Source of the DNA: Ascocoryne sarcoides NRRL 50072
Taxonomy: Eukaryota; Ascomycota; Leotiomycetes; Helotiales; Gelatinodiscaceae
DNA length: 64,000 nt
Direction: 5' to 3'
NCBI GenBank assembly: GCA_000328965.1
Contig: KB205948.1
Span: 1,178,001-1,242,000 of the forward strand
Shown here piece by piece: positions 22,948 to 35,136 of the stretch; the stretch's first letter is position 1, and each line of letters starts with the position of its first letter. A program made the translations under genes and the position numbers. The notes under the pieces are model-generated. The model saw only the letters and a list, made by a program, of their open reading frames with translations, did not search any database and had not been told where the DNA came from.

Positions 22948-23730
22948 TTATTCGACCTTGTCCTCAAAGTTTTCTCCTGCAACCAAATCTGGGATGTCGT
23001 CATCATCATCGTCTTCGTCGTCCTTCTTATCCTCACCTCCCTCTGCCTTCTGCATCGACTGGTAGCTCTCGGCGAGTTTTCGGAGAGATGCCAGGGAGTC
23101 GGGACCGAGTTGGTTGAGGATACCGGGGACGAGCTCAGTGAGTTCCTTGTCTTCACCGTTTCCGTAGATGGCGAAGGTGTTGGAGGGTACGGAGGCATGA
23201 ACTAGAAAGAAAGCAAGTCAGCACAGGGTCCATGTGCGCACAAGCCTGGGTTGGTTATGCCATACCTTTAGGGGCGGCGAAGTGGATGACGTTTCCATCT
23301 TGCTTGAACATATTGACCTCCTCAATAGCTTGGATAGGTTGGACATTAAGCTTCTTAAGCGCCGTTTGCAACTTCTTGTCGTCTACTCCGGCGCTCTTGT
23401 GGACCTTCTTGACCTTTCTTCTGGGTGTGCCCTTTCCACTGTATCAATCGTTAGCCATGGGTGTCCTGACTGCCCCCGTAGCCTCTAAATGTTCCCATCG
23501 TCTCGTAGAGTGTGTATTCGGGGTATGCGATTCCGTATAAAGGAGCTAAATAACTTACCCTAAGAGCAATTGTTAGCTGTTGTCTAATATCACGGCTCAA
23601 AGTGCCCCTCATCTCCCAAGCTGCCCCTCAACCTCCAAAAACCGCTCTATAGCCCCCAAACAAAATGGTATAGATTTTACTCACCAATTCGCACCGACTG
23701 CTGCATTCTCTTCAACTTTTCCATATCCAT
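22948..23730 (-). CDS. EGD1: Nascent polypeptide-associated complex subunit beta
   Basis: NAC-beta (BTF3/Egd1) pairs with NAC-alpha at the ribosomal exit tunnel and shields emerging chains. The NAC fold is clear: KLNVQPIQAIEEVNMFKQDG, VIHFAAPKVHASVPSNTFA, then the conserved ELTELVPGILNQLGPDSL. The tail is acidic (DDEDDDDDDIPDL). Exons on the minus strand are 23730-23685, 23559-23559, 23438-23266 and 23201-22948, giving 157 aa, normal for fungi. Joining exon 1 (ending ATT G) directly to the third block (T GGA AAG) breaks the frame. One extra G at 23559, flanked by an acceptor TTAG and donor GTAAGT, restores the conserved R-I-G-G-K-G-T-P-R-R-K. The gene is certain; the single-base exon is inferred. 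Confidence 0.9.
23559..23559 (-). other. EGD1: Putative 1-nt microexon of EGD1
   Basis: Reading the minus strand, the context is GCTAACAATTGCTCTTAG, then G, then GTAAGTT. A branch-like GCTAAC lies about 15 nt before the acceptor and the donor is full consensus. The flanking introns are 23684-23560 and 23558-23439, the latter with its own GCTAAC and CAG. The single G supplies the middle base of the Gly codon G-G-T. Confidence 0.7.
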
Positions 23731-26137
23731 GATTGCGGTAGTAAGACCTTCGTCGGGATGTCGGAGGGGTCGTGTGAGGGGATGAAGATCGTGGAGCTGT
23801 TCCTTCCAGAGTTAGCAAGCGGTTTCTTTCGTGCTGCTTGACCCGAGTATGCGGCAGCTTCTCGCAAATGCGGTGATACGTACTGGTGTAGAGATCGAGG
23901 TATATCCTGGGGTTCGAGTTGGGATCAAGTCGTCGTGAAGAGTTCAGTTTGTGGGCGCCAAGCTTTTCCGCTTAGGCGAGATCGTTTATGTGGGGAGATC
24001 GGAAATCAAAAATCAACAACACCTGGACTATCGATATTTGTTTCTCGATAGCAGAGTTTCAGAGCGTTTTATAGAGGAAACAAAGATGGTTCTAGTGAAT
24101 CATAGATCATTCAATATTCTTTGTCCATTTACGAACGACATAATCAATTGATCTATAAGGCTGAGTAGCCGCTACGGATCTCCCCAAACTACTATCCGAT
24201 CAGGACGACGGGGGGGTATTGGCGAGTAGAATACTTTAATATCAAGTGATCTGACCTTTAGATGAAAGCGTCTACCTTATATGCCCATTTCATTGGAAAA
24301 AAGCGGCGTTCTTAGAGGGCTCATCTTATACACTCTATTTTGCGTTTTACTCCGCTTCCTTCTCATAACACCACAAAAGGGCTTCCTGCTAGCTATCTCT
24401 TAAGTTGGAACATTTCTGCAAAGGAAAAAACATAATAGTTATCACATAATCATCTCCATTGTGTACGATCAACACTGAAAGTAGGTACCTGAATTCCATC
24501 ACCAAAATCACGTGGTTTGCAGAAAGAATTTAAGTTAGAAGGCTATCAGAAATGGGCCTAGCTGTCTGTTAGGCAACCCGCCACTAAATCTTTGACCTAC
24601 TTTGACCTATTTTTTGGCACAGCTTACCGTTTGCTTTTATGTAGTCAGCTACGCTCTCTAACCTCTGATTTTAGATCAAATACATACTCATCCCCACATT
24701 CCTAAGTTAGTAGACCATTACCTAATTAGTGTTACCTAAACCCATAGGGAGATGAATTAAGTGGCTGATTAAGGCGCCAGTGCCAACCGCAAAAGCTCTT
24801 GCGATCAACCAGCTTCAAAACAAAAACTTCTACATGAGTGGTGAAAAGTATAGAACGGCGCCTTGAGTTTCTAAAGTACTAAAAATTACTAAATTAAAAT
24901 GGGTGATTGTTTTAGTATTTATTTCAATAGAGGTATCAGTTGGCCGTTTATTTGCTTCCCGTATAGACGACATCTTATAGCCTTTGTATCTCACAAATTC
25001 TATATATCCCCTACAGTTTTCCAAAACTCACTTCACCTAATTGCCTCCATTTCCTTTCGTCATATACGCTCCAGGTGCCTCCAATTACTCACAAAGGGCC
25101 CACTATGGACCGTAAAGGGCCGCCCAAAGCGCTAAGTAGGCACAACCCACCGCACCATCTTTCACTCAACCATTTTCGGTTGTGTATTCACTGCCGCACT
25201 AGGAGCAAGCCGGCTCCGTATATAGCAAGCCCACAATTTGCCCCGCACAAGTCTAAACATTTAATCTCGGGCTCTGGTCTGGTTTCTTTGCCTCCTCCGA
25301 CCCCCTAAAAAGCAGAAAAAGGGCTCCAGAAAACTCCACTCCAGACCCAACTTAACCTAATTTCCCCTCGACGTCATGCAGAGCGGTACCTCCCACCCAA
25401 CCATTTGTCATCGCCCCTCATTGCTTCATGACCGCTAATTCATCAACTAGGTATAGAACGCCCTCGGTTTTCTCCCCTCCCCCTTCCAACAAATCAAATC
25501 CAGCACAAACCTCTACCGCGTCACTGCCTACTAAAGCTACACTGCTCATACCACTTCATAACCATATCTAATTCTGTATCCCATTCCCTCCATCCATCCA
25601 TCAATCCATTCATCTCATATTAAGCGAACTATAGAACGCGGTGCTGATAAATGTAATATAATATAACTAAGTGAAAACAACTCAACAAGTACTATATATA
25701 TAGATATATATACTTTCTATAGAACTTATGAAATAACCTATGATCACGGAAGGAAATATTGACCTAGGTCGCGATAGAGCATATATACTATACGTGAAGA
25801 GTAAACTAGGAAGTTAGGAAGTTGAGGGTTATCTTTATAAATCACTCACATGATCTTATGAATATAAAGTATTAAATTGAGCATCACTAGCGCCATCTAC
25901 ATCAGTCGACTTCTCGATACTTTGCTGCCGATAAACCACTTCCAAGTTACATACCTTGATAAAACCTTAGACCAAATAATATTGGATTCCTTGATCTCTA
26001 GCAAACACGTCCATTAACTCATCTAATAGCTAACGTATCTATTTACGAGCTACCTCTCCGCTAGCTATCGACAATCTTAAAACATGCCAAACTATTATGC
26101 AAAATATATCTAAATACAGTCCCAGGTCTATTTCACT
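23731..26137. other. Intergenic region, no gene seen
   Basis: It begins with the EGD1 promoter and leader. An AT-rich segment with TATATATAGATATATATA lies near 25690-25712. Frames are short and unrelated to known families. Confidence 0.45.
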
Positions 26138-28580
26138 TCATTCTGGTTCTTCGCCACCGCCATCACCACCATTACTCCCAGCCCCCGCCGCACTGCTTTC
26201 CCCTTGCTCCCCTTCCCCTTCCCTTTCCGCATCGCCATCAACCTCTACTCCCACAGGACCAATGCCCGTAAGAACTCCCACCCCGACCGCATCCAAAAAC
26301 GTCTGCAGCATCTCCCCTGGCCCATTAAAGACCATTTGCCCCACATCATTCACAACCGTGATCTGAGCCCCTAACAACGCCGCCGCAAACGCCGGCCCGT
26401 ACATCTCCTCGAGCCTCCCAACAACCCCACCTTCCTCCTCCTCGGCCCCAAGGCCCTCATCCCCATCTCCGTCCTCCCCTTCATCCTCATCGTCATCATC
26501 GGCAAAGCCCATATTCCAAATCGGCTGTGAGAGTTGGCCCGAAAACTGTTCCACATCATCCAGCTTATCGCTAACCTTCCAATACGCCGTTGGCCCCGCG
26601 GGTCCATGTTGCGAGAAATCCCTAAACCGGATAGTCTCGTCAGAAACCGATATTTCAATTCAGAAACGAGAAATGCAAATAAGAAAGGAAGGGCAAGAAG
26701 AAATTTAGCATACTTATCAAACCAGTGGCCCAAAACCCCACGTCCGGAATTGGGCCCACCGACTTGTATCCCATCACTCTTCCATCTCGGTTCAGCATCC
26801 ATACTACTCCAGAAAAGTCAGCCTCTCTATTCCTGTGACACAAATACTACCCCTTAACCCAAAATCTTCCATAAAAAGACAACCAAAAAGATAAGTATAA
26901 AGAATACAATCACATACGACCCATAAAGACTATAACTCTCCCACCTCACCTCCCCTTCATGCGTCATCCTCACCGTCCCCTTAATCAAGCTATCACTACT
27001 TGGATCTATATTATTCAATGCGCTAGCCGTCCCCTCGAAATGGACAATCGGCATCGAATTCCAATCCTCGCACTCCTCGCGCTTGGTAGCCTTGAGAACC
27101 ATGACTATCATACGGATAGCTTCGGACGTGTGGATCGGTTCGCGAGGCTGATCGATAGGGGGAACGCCACGGATGAAGTTATACGAGAAGAGCTCGTGGA
27201 AATCTGATTCGTCATGTTAGTACTACAAGGGGAATAGAAAGGGCTGGAAGAGTAGAGTGGTGATGTAAAATATAAAAACAAATCTAAATAACAGTACCTA
27301 AAAATGTTACAATCTACGCAACACTATTAGCGAAGATCTCACCCAAGCAAGGGAAAAGATACACTTACACGCATCCACGTCCCCGTAATATTATACGGAT
27401 CTTCAAAATCAGGTACCGGCTTTTCCTCCCCATCTTCCTCTCCCTCCCCCAATAAATCAGGTGAAGAAGGCGGGGGATCCAGTCTCGGCGTCTCCGACAC
27501 GAAACTATTCCGCTTTGTCCCCCACCACGGCTCATTCCAATGCGGTCTATACAGCCCATGCCTCCCATCCGGAAACATACTCATATTATGCCCCAGCACA
27601 ATCATCACCGCCTCCATTTTCTCCCAATCCACGCTCCCCTTCCCATCCGGTAGGTACGGGCCCCAGAACGTCTCCGTCCGGTAGTTCCGCAGGTCGTACA
27701 CCATCGATGCCGCGAACGGGTAGCTGGAGCTATACCCCGCCCGCCTCGGGCTTCTCACATGTTGCCCATTCAAGACGTGGAGTTTGGCGCTGAGTTGGCG
27801 CAGGTCGAGTGAAGGTGGGGTACAACTATCATTTGGGATTTTCGAGCGCGTAAAGGTGGTAGATTGACAGAGGAAGGCTTCGAGGTTATCTTTGTTATCT
27901 CTATCTTCCCGGAACCATTCCTCCAGCATCTCTTGATTTCGAGATTGACTCGTCGATGCCCATCGGCACAACCTGGCTACCACTTCCGCAACAAGTGGTA
28001 GCTCCTCCACCTAACAATTGTCAATAACCAACCTGTCTTAACACCTAGAGACAAGCCCCTCCCACAACCCATGGAAAAAAAAACTCCTGCTTACCTTCTC
28101 CACCACCGTCAATCTACTCCTGATCACATTTCTCGCGCTGACAAATCCCATAATCCCCTCTTTGAAATCGATGTCAAAGCGGACGCCCGAAGCAGACAAA
28201 GGCACATCCTAAACGTCTATTAACCAAATGTTGCCTCCCTTCATAATCCCCACCCCCTCATCCGCAACGAGGTAGACAAGTAGGGAGGAGGAAGCACGCG
28301 ACCTCACCAAATTCCCACAATACACGTCCTTCCAAAGCTGCCCGTCCCCCTCCACGAACCTCCTAAGCGCCCGACATGTCCTGGGCACCCGCCCCAGATC
28401 CGACGGATCAACAAACGTCAATATATTATGCACGATCTCGTTGGGTAAGCTGATGAGACTCGGCATCGTAGCCGGGTTATCGCTGCTGCTCACGGGACGG
28501 CGTTCTCGGGACACGGGTTCGATCGGGCGACGATCGTTGTTAGCATAGAGATGTGTCTCCCAGGTACCAGGCGATGTCAT
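26138..28580 (-). CDS. F-box domain protein, seven exons
   Basis: The F-box (about residues 40-85: LPNEIVHNILTFVDPSDLGRV, then CRALRRF and LWKDVY) should bind Skp1, making this a candidate substrate receptor of an SCF ubiquitin ligase. Minus-strand exons are 28580-28308, 28208-28095, 28010-27369, 27313-27298, 27203-26918, 26803-26714 and 26621-26138. All are GT-AG and in frame, giving 634 aa. The body has patterns shared with a fungal family of F-box proteins (PYNITGTWMR, GIQVGGPNSGRGVLGHWFDK, HGPAGPTAYWK). The C-terminus is very acidic and Gly-rich. The fourth exon is only 16 nt. The start could also be the Met before SLISLPNE (residue 39). Substrate unknown. Confidence 0.8.
27298..27313 (-). 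other. 16-nt microexon of the F-box gene
   Basis: The exon ATTGTAACATTTTTAG lies between acceptor GCGTAG and donor GTACTG. It encodes I-V-T-F-L plus the first base of Asp, giving the continuous line R-IVTFLDFHELFSYNF expected in this family. The preceding intron has GCTAATA and the following one ACTAAC as branch-like sites. Confidence 0.65.
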
Positions 28581-30347
28581 TTGGGTGTGGAATAGAAGTA
28601 AAAAAAAGGTCCTTCAATTAATGTATTACAAATAGGGATTTTGGAAAGTTGATGGAAATGGTTTGATGAGGTCAGTCAGGTCCCGACCTTCCCCACTCGT
28701 TCGGAATTAAGTTTTCCCATTTTAAATCCGATCGTGTACTTGCATACTCCCGATTTGTATGGTATGCTCGGTATGGACTCCGTATGCTCAATGTCCCAAC
28801 CACTGACCTGCACCGCCTTCGACTGTACGTACCGTACCTACGCCGTGCCCCTGCGCATCGCTCGCCATATCTAGCCGAATCCCTTTCTTTACCCTCCACC
28901 TCGCCTCACCTCCACCTCACCTCTACCTCCCTTAACCCTTTCTTTCTTCACTCTTGGAGATACCTCCGCACATATCTAAATCCCAACAGCCGATCTAAGA
29001 ACGAGACAAGAAACCCCCTCCCTAATCACATTTGCTTCAGCAGTTTGGGCCGCCGCTACCCGGTTACCGCAACGGGAGCCGGTGCATTGCATTACCTAAC
29101 TCGTCGAGAAACGACAGACGCGGGGAGGGGGACAGTCTTAGAGGGCTATAAAATAGGCATGGAAAAGGGTGCTATAACTCTTAGTGCTCACTGTTGGTTG
29201 CCTTTGCGTTACATTGCTACTTACATCACTACGCAACTTTGGTGGTTCTATGCTATACGTACAGGGATTCCCATAGCCGAAAGTTAGTTAACGAGGGGGA
29301 GAGGGTTCAAGACTTACGGAGTAAGAACCGATCATATCGCATTTCGTAAGCAGGTGATTATTGAATTCCCTGACCTCAACTATAGGTAGGTAGAAGAATT
29401 GAAACTCCCTTGTTCATAAAAGATGGATTCTTTTCATACGATTATGGTTCCCCTCGTCATAGTAAGCGAAACTGACTCAGCAGCTTATTAACTGTCCGCA
29501 TGCATCCGATCTCTCGCAGAGCGCCGGACACATCTATACTAGAGATAATCACTTTTATTAGTCATCTTAGGATGAGGGGATCAACTTCTGAGTGAGCGTG
29601 GCTTGAGGTTGGTCTTGACGCTGAAGCTGATTGTGAGCACTACCACCGGATTCACGTAGCAATTCTGAAAACACGACATAGCGCGGCACCGCTCTCAATT
29701 ATCTGCATACATCCCTCCCTCGAGCGGGCATAATATCAAAGAGCCACCCATCCATCCTTTCTTGTGCCCGAGTATTTGACCGCAGCAACGCAACGCATGA
29801 AACCCTCAAGTAAAAGCCAAACCCCCCCCCCAATCCCCCAAACACCGATGTGTGCCGTGAGGCGGACCTATCTAGATCTTTTTACTCCTGGCTCTCGTTC
29901 CATGAACCCATGAACTCGACGTCCCCATCCCAGGATATTACCGAGCCGGTGACAAAGGAAGCAAAGAAAAGCAGAGCAGTGTAAAAAGTGCCGTGCGGAA
30001 AGATAGACGTAAGAAAATCAGACACAAGCATGCGCCCTGAGAACCAGCCCAGCTGGTCCTCACGCAAGAGGAACCAAACCGAACAATGTACAGACCCGAA
30101 AAGAAAGTCGGGATTAATTAGATCGATAATTGAAATTCTGGATAGAGCGTTTCTTAGTGTACCGTGCTTTGAAGCTGCAAAAGGAATGAATGGTCTTATA
30201 GGCGGCAGCCGACGAATCTTGCGAATATATCGTTTCTGTACTAGATCGATTTGAATTCCACACCTTGACATTGTGAAAAGGCGCAGGACCCAATTCTCCG
30301 ACCCAGATTCCATTGGAACCTTCTGAAGAAGGGCCAAGCTACGTGGC
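28581..30347. other. Intergenic between two minus-strand genes
   Basis: About 1.8 kb containing the F-box gene promoter on the left and the 3' end of the Zn2Cys6 transcript on the right. A C10 run lies near 29822. The 151-codon minus-strand frame at 29882-30337 follows the Zn2Cys6 stop and has no domain, so I treat it as 3' UTR or chance. Confidence 0.45.
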
Positions 30348-31668
30348 TTATCCTCTTCGATTCAAACGGCCCAGCATGTTCGTATCAATTTCTGAATCTG
30401 GCCGGCGGTCCATGATGTTACCCAGACCTGCAGAATGAACGTTAGCATCCGTGTTTCTGCCTCAGCCGCATCTACAAAAGCAAGCTCCAATCCTGCCCAT
30501 AAAAGCGTTTATTTTGATTTGGGTATATTCAAATTTAAGGCCGAAGAGGTATCAAAAAACAAGGGGGGAAACTCACTCATTGGATCTGGCCTGCCTTCTG
30601 CCGGGCTAGATCGTGGTGGCGGAGTTCGTGACATGGATGGAAGGCCGGACGGGACTGGTGGCTGCAGGTTCGAATGCGACGAATTTGAAGATCCCGGGGA
30701 GTAATTGGCTGTAGACACAATCGGGGTAACAGGAGGAAGACGCAGGTCATCCTCGGCAGCTTGTCGGCGACCAGTGCTATCCGAGCGCGCATATGGTGGC
30801 CCATTTGGAATTGGCGGCGGCAGAATCGAGGGGTGCGGTTCCTGCTGAGGGCGCTTTCGAGAATTGTCCCCGGGAGGTTGAGAGCCACGATCGTCAGTAT
30901 AAGAGTTATACGAACCTGTGGGGGATGGAGCGGGGTATTCGTAGGGAGACGCTTGATTTGGGGGAGGAACCGAGCCCAATGGCTGTCCGTGTGCACCATA
31001 GAATTGCGTCCCTGGGGGTGGGTACATAGGTCGGGGACGTCCGTCGGCTCCCGTTGCTCCCATGCCTCGCATGTGAGGATATACTGCGTGAGCAGGGACA
31101 AAGGCCTGCGCCTGGGAGGATACCGGCGTAAAGATACATTCTTGTTGGAAACGCTGGCAGTTCGAGCAGCGGCCCTCCGGATTCTGATCGAACCCAGAGC
31201 AACGGATCTAGCGCATGGTTAGCACGGTAGGGGGGTTGGGCAGGAGATTCTATGACTCTCGCTAACCTTGCGTCTTCTGCAGTATCTACATGCGATAGCT
31301 GTTCTTTGCCTTGGGGCGGACTGGCTGAAGTTCATATGCTGTTGCTGTTGCTGCTGCTGCTGCTGTTGGGGGACGCCTCGACCGTAGTCTTGTTGGTAGG
31401 CCCTTTCGTCTCTGTACGGTCCGGGCGGAGGCCCAGGTCGGTATGGATCCTGTTGGTATGCGCGGGGATCTGGAGGATACCCATTTGGCGGTTGAGAATA
31501 TTGAGGGTCGTATGGAGAGATCGAAGGGAGCGTTACGCTGCTGTTCGATTGCGCGCGCTGGTGATGTCCGCCAGCGCGCTCGTCTTCCTCGCCCGGTGGA
31601 GGAGGATACTGAGATCTAGGCTGATCGCGAGGCGGTGGATAGCCACCATTTTGATCTTGATATGACAT
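30348..31668 (-). CDS. Zn(II)2Cys6 transcription factor
   Basis: A fungal binuclear zinc cluster sits near residues 127-160: CRYC, then RRRKIRC, a ten-residue loop, C-SNC and QRFQQEC. It is split by an intron exactly after RRRK, a common position. Exons on the minus strand are 31668-31267, 31207-30577 and 30427-30348, giving 370 aa. The N-terminus is Pro/Gln/Tyr-rich with about ten consecutive Gln; the region after the zinc cluster is Pro/Ser-rich. The short last exon (MDRRPDSEIDTNMLGRLNRR) looks like a conserved tail. There is no large fungal-TF middle-homology domain, so this is a short-form regulator. The start chosen is MSYQDQNGG; an in-frame Met lies eight codons upstream but would be removed if the CTCAG just before the ATG is a splice acceptor. 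Confidence 0.83.
31338..31370. repeat. CTG/CAG repeat encoding polyglutamine
   Basis: An interrupted CTG/TTG triplet tract on the plus strand encodes about ten Gln in the Zn2Cys6 protein on the minus strand. Such tracts vary in length between strains. Confidence 0.85.
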
Positions 31669-33652
31669 ATCTGAGTGATAGATAGTCACCATGAAGCCTT
31701 TCGAGTGGACTTTGGTGGTTGAGGCTCTTCTTTATTCTGTAGGAAGGAGAGATGGGGGAGAGAGAGTTCAGGAAAGAGATAGGAGCGGAGGCTAAAGAGG
31801 GGCAGAAGAGGCAGAAGCCGCGAGCTAAGTACTGCGGGCGTTCGGTCTTAACCCTCTTGGGGAGCTCGAACTGGGCGGATATTTCCCGGATGACTTTACA
31901 ATATCGAGAACCTCAGCAATGCTTCGTCGCCGCCGAATTGAAAGATTTAGCCACCGAGGAGGGAGCAGATCAGAGTCGAGAAATAATGACGTCCCGGGCT
32001 CTCGTCTCATCGACCGCAAACGTGAGAAGTGCGTTCGGTGTTATTTTCTAAAGTAAGTTTTGTAGGCGGGGACGGACCGGCAGGATTTAGTCCTCCTTAG
32101 CAGCTCTTTAGCACTTTTTAGCACCTTTTAGTTCACCCTCGATTCAGGCTGGATTTGGGTTTTCGTGGTGGCGCGCCGGAGCTCTGTGGGAGATGTGGGA
32201 GGAAGCTGAATTCACGTTGTCCTGGCTGAGTAATAGCTCTTTCAGGGAGGCCCGTATCGAACCCTCCCGCACCCAATAATGATGCTGCTATAAAGCGCGA
32301 CGGCACTAGGACCAGTACAATCTGACTGTGTAAAGTCTACAGACACCCGTCTCAGAGCTACAAAGGCTATTGCCGGGCGCGACAGAAAATGGAAAATGCG
32401 GAGCGAAGGGCGAAGGTGGTGAAAGTCCGATGGTTCGCGGGCTGACGGTATCTACGCAAAATGTCAGAATAGAGTTCAGTAGTCGGCCCACCGCAGGGTC
32501 AACCCTCGATCCCACGGGGAGGATGTATCGACGCTGCTGCGAGTCCGCGACGTACCTGTATGACTGTAGTGGTTCTGCCACTGGCTGGACCGAGTTGCCC
32601 CTCCTTTTGACCGTAGAGAAAGGTCCTAGCGGGATAGCGGGGCGCAGATTGGAGCACGATTTGCAGGGCGGCAGGGAGGTTTCGAAACCGATCTTTAGGG
32701 TCCCAGACTTCGAAATGGACGGATGAGAATAGCCTTTCACCGTGGGCGCGCCCTGTCGAGCGATGCTTTCGTCTCTGCGTGTGGGATGGCCGATGGCCGA
32801 TGGCTCCAACCGTCCAGACTCGAGCAGGTGGAAAGCTTCTTTTCCCGGCGACCCGTTTCCGCTCCGACTTGCACAAGGTTTTCGGGCTTGCAGGTCTCGT
32901 GTCTTCGGGGCCCTTGGAATGGATGATGGCGGCCGGTCTCTCCTCTGCGGCCGCGGGATATTCGTCAGTCGGTACGATGCGCGAATAGTCAAGGGAAGAA
33001 CCGCAAGTCAATCGCAGCGCGATGGGGGTGGAAGTGAGGGGAGGGGTAATGCGGAGGGCTTTGGAAACTAGATCTGATGCGCAGGTGTTAGTGCGATGTG
33101 CAGGTGAGATGGGGTCGAGTCCCCAGTTGCGAAACTGGGAGGGTGAAATATCACACACGGACGCTCTCTCTGCTTGTGCTTGTGCTCGTGTTTCGCCGTC
33201 TCGTCCCAATGACGCTTCCGAACACACCTTTCGTGCCTTTTTCTTCCTCTCTCTCGCGCTCTCTCTCTTTCTCGGAATCAGCCGCCTTTCTGTGAGGCAA
33301 GTCGCACACAGCTTGACAAGCGCGAAGTAGGCGCCGTAGGGGATCTCGGGGCTTCGTTGTTTCAAGGACAAGCAGAAAAAGGGTGTGGAAGGAAAGACAG
33401 AAAGGGAAGATGGGAAGATGGGAGGAGAGGAGGAGAGGGGTCGTACCGTTGGAAAGATTCCCAGCTGCGCACGGTCTCCGCTACTACTGTCGAGGAATTC
33501 GTCGTTCTGCCCGACGAGGTATCAAAAAAGTGAGGGCGAGACGGGTCTGTCAGATTTGCAGTTGGTCCCAAGCCAAGGGATAGCGAGCAGGATAATGCGA
33601 TCAATCTCTCGCCGGCGGAAGTTTTTTTTTGTTCGGATTCGGGATCAAGTGC

Positions 33653-33679
33653 AGGTTCAGGTTCAGGTTCAGGTTCAGG
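33653..33679. repeat. (AGGTTC)n tandem repeat
   Basis: About four and a half copies of the hexamer AGGTTC, shortly after a run of nine T. The unit does not match the usual fungal telomere repeat TTAGGG. Confidence 0.8.
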
Positions 33680-34503
33680 CGCGCAAGGGCGAATCTACCG
33701 TGGATGGTTCCCGTCGGGGAATGCTTCTGCTTGGGCGAGAAGAGGGAGAGGGGGGGTGGGAGGTGGACAGGAGATGATGGATGTCCACAGGAGCGCGGCG
33801 AACTGGCGGAGAACTCTGGCGATGAAAAGTCAATGGAAAATGCGAGGTGTGTCTCTGGTGTGCTGTGGTTGGCGATGGAGAGGAGAGCGTTCCAGGGCAT
33901 CCCATGAACACCAGGAGCCCACTTCGCGCGACCCAGCACTTATCCCGGGACGCTCGATCCCTGCTGGGAACGGCGTAGGGGCGTCGTAGGGGCGTCCGGG
34001 GACCCAATGAATCTGCGACAGGGGCCGGTTTTCCAGAACAAGCCCGCCCAGGACCAGGAATCCAGGCAGTATCCGCTGCAACACGAACTGCGGCCGATAT
34101 AGGTTTGGTGGCAAGCAAACGCAGCCGTGTGACTCGATGGAGGCCGCGCCTGGGACAGGAAAACTGGCTGTTTGCGGCAGACTCCGACGACGAAGATTTA
34201 TGGAATTTGGACGGGCGCGCGAATCGGGGGCCTCTCTCCGGCGATTTGGGCTCGCGACGGGCCACGGTGGGTTCTGGGTGATGGGTTCTGCGTGGTGGGT
34301 TCTGCGTGGTGGGGAGGGTCGATGATGATGGGTGGCGGATGACGGGGTCGATGGGAAACGACCGCAAACGGAATGGGGATGGGAGGGGATGGGACGAGAG
34401 GATGGGATGAGATGGAGAGAGGATGGGAGAGGAGAGGATGGGCTGGTTTGGATTCAGGACTGGAGGACGGACTGATCCACGGACTGGACTGGATTGAATC
34501 GAG

Positions 34504-34521
34504 TGAATGAATGAATGAATG
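34504..34521. repeat. (TGAA)n microsatellite
   Basis: A short run of the tetramer GAAT/TGAA in the gene-free block. Confidence 0.75.
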
Positions 34522-34777
34522 ACCGGAAAGGGTTCTTCGGGACAGACGACGTCGCGATATCGGGGAGACCAAGCACCGTCAGGTGTAAAATACGGAGGAA
34601 AGGGATGTGGTGATGCGGGAACCTTTTTCTTTATAAGAAACGCGGACGGGCTGGGCGAGCAAGCAAGGCATGACCGACGAGGTGAGTGGATGTTGGAAGG
34701 GAAGGGAGGGGGAGAGGAGGGGGAGAGAGAGGAGAGAGAGGTCGAAAGCGTAGGGCAGAGCGTGAACGGCAGGATAC

Positions 34778-34880
34778 AGACATACATTACAACATACATA
34801 CACATACATCCATCCATACATCCATACATCCATACATCCATACATCCATCCATCCATCCATACATCCATACATACATACA
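34778..34880. repeat. CATA/CATC compound microsatellite
   Basis: About 100 bp of alternating CATA and CATC tetramers. It generates artificial open frames in all directions, including the Met/Trp/Asp-rich stretch of the long minus-strand ORF. Confidence 0.88.
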
Positions 34881-35044
34881 GTCCCTAGTTGACGGACCGG
34901 CTCGACGAGGGCCGGCCAAAACAACTGCATGTTTGGCCGCCCTCCCTGCGTGAGAGGGCTGTATTACCCTCTCGCTCGCTTGTGTTTGTATGGCCGGCTG
35001 TGTCGACATGGAGCTTCGAGGTATTTAGCTGCATCCGTCCATTC

Positions 35045-35136
35045 CCTGTATAACATCACACACATCCACACATCCACATATCCACACGTACTGTACGCTG
35101 CGCTGCGCTGCACTCCTCTCCTCTCCTCTCCCTCCT
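35045..35136. repeat. Compound repeats: CACATCCA, GCTGC, CTCCT
   Basis: Three adjacent short tandem patterns: CACATCCA-like units, then GCGCTGC units, then CTCTCCT units. Confidence 0.7.

Noticed and set aside
29882..30337. 151-codon minus-strand ORF beyond the Zn2Cys6 stop codon
   Set aside because: No domain and unlike coding sequence; most likely 3' UTR or chance.
34778..34880. Regular CATA/CATC array considered as a CRISPR or satellite array
   Set aside because: The units are tetramers without spacers; it is a microsatellite.
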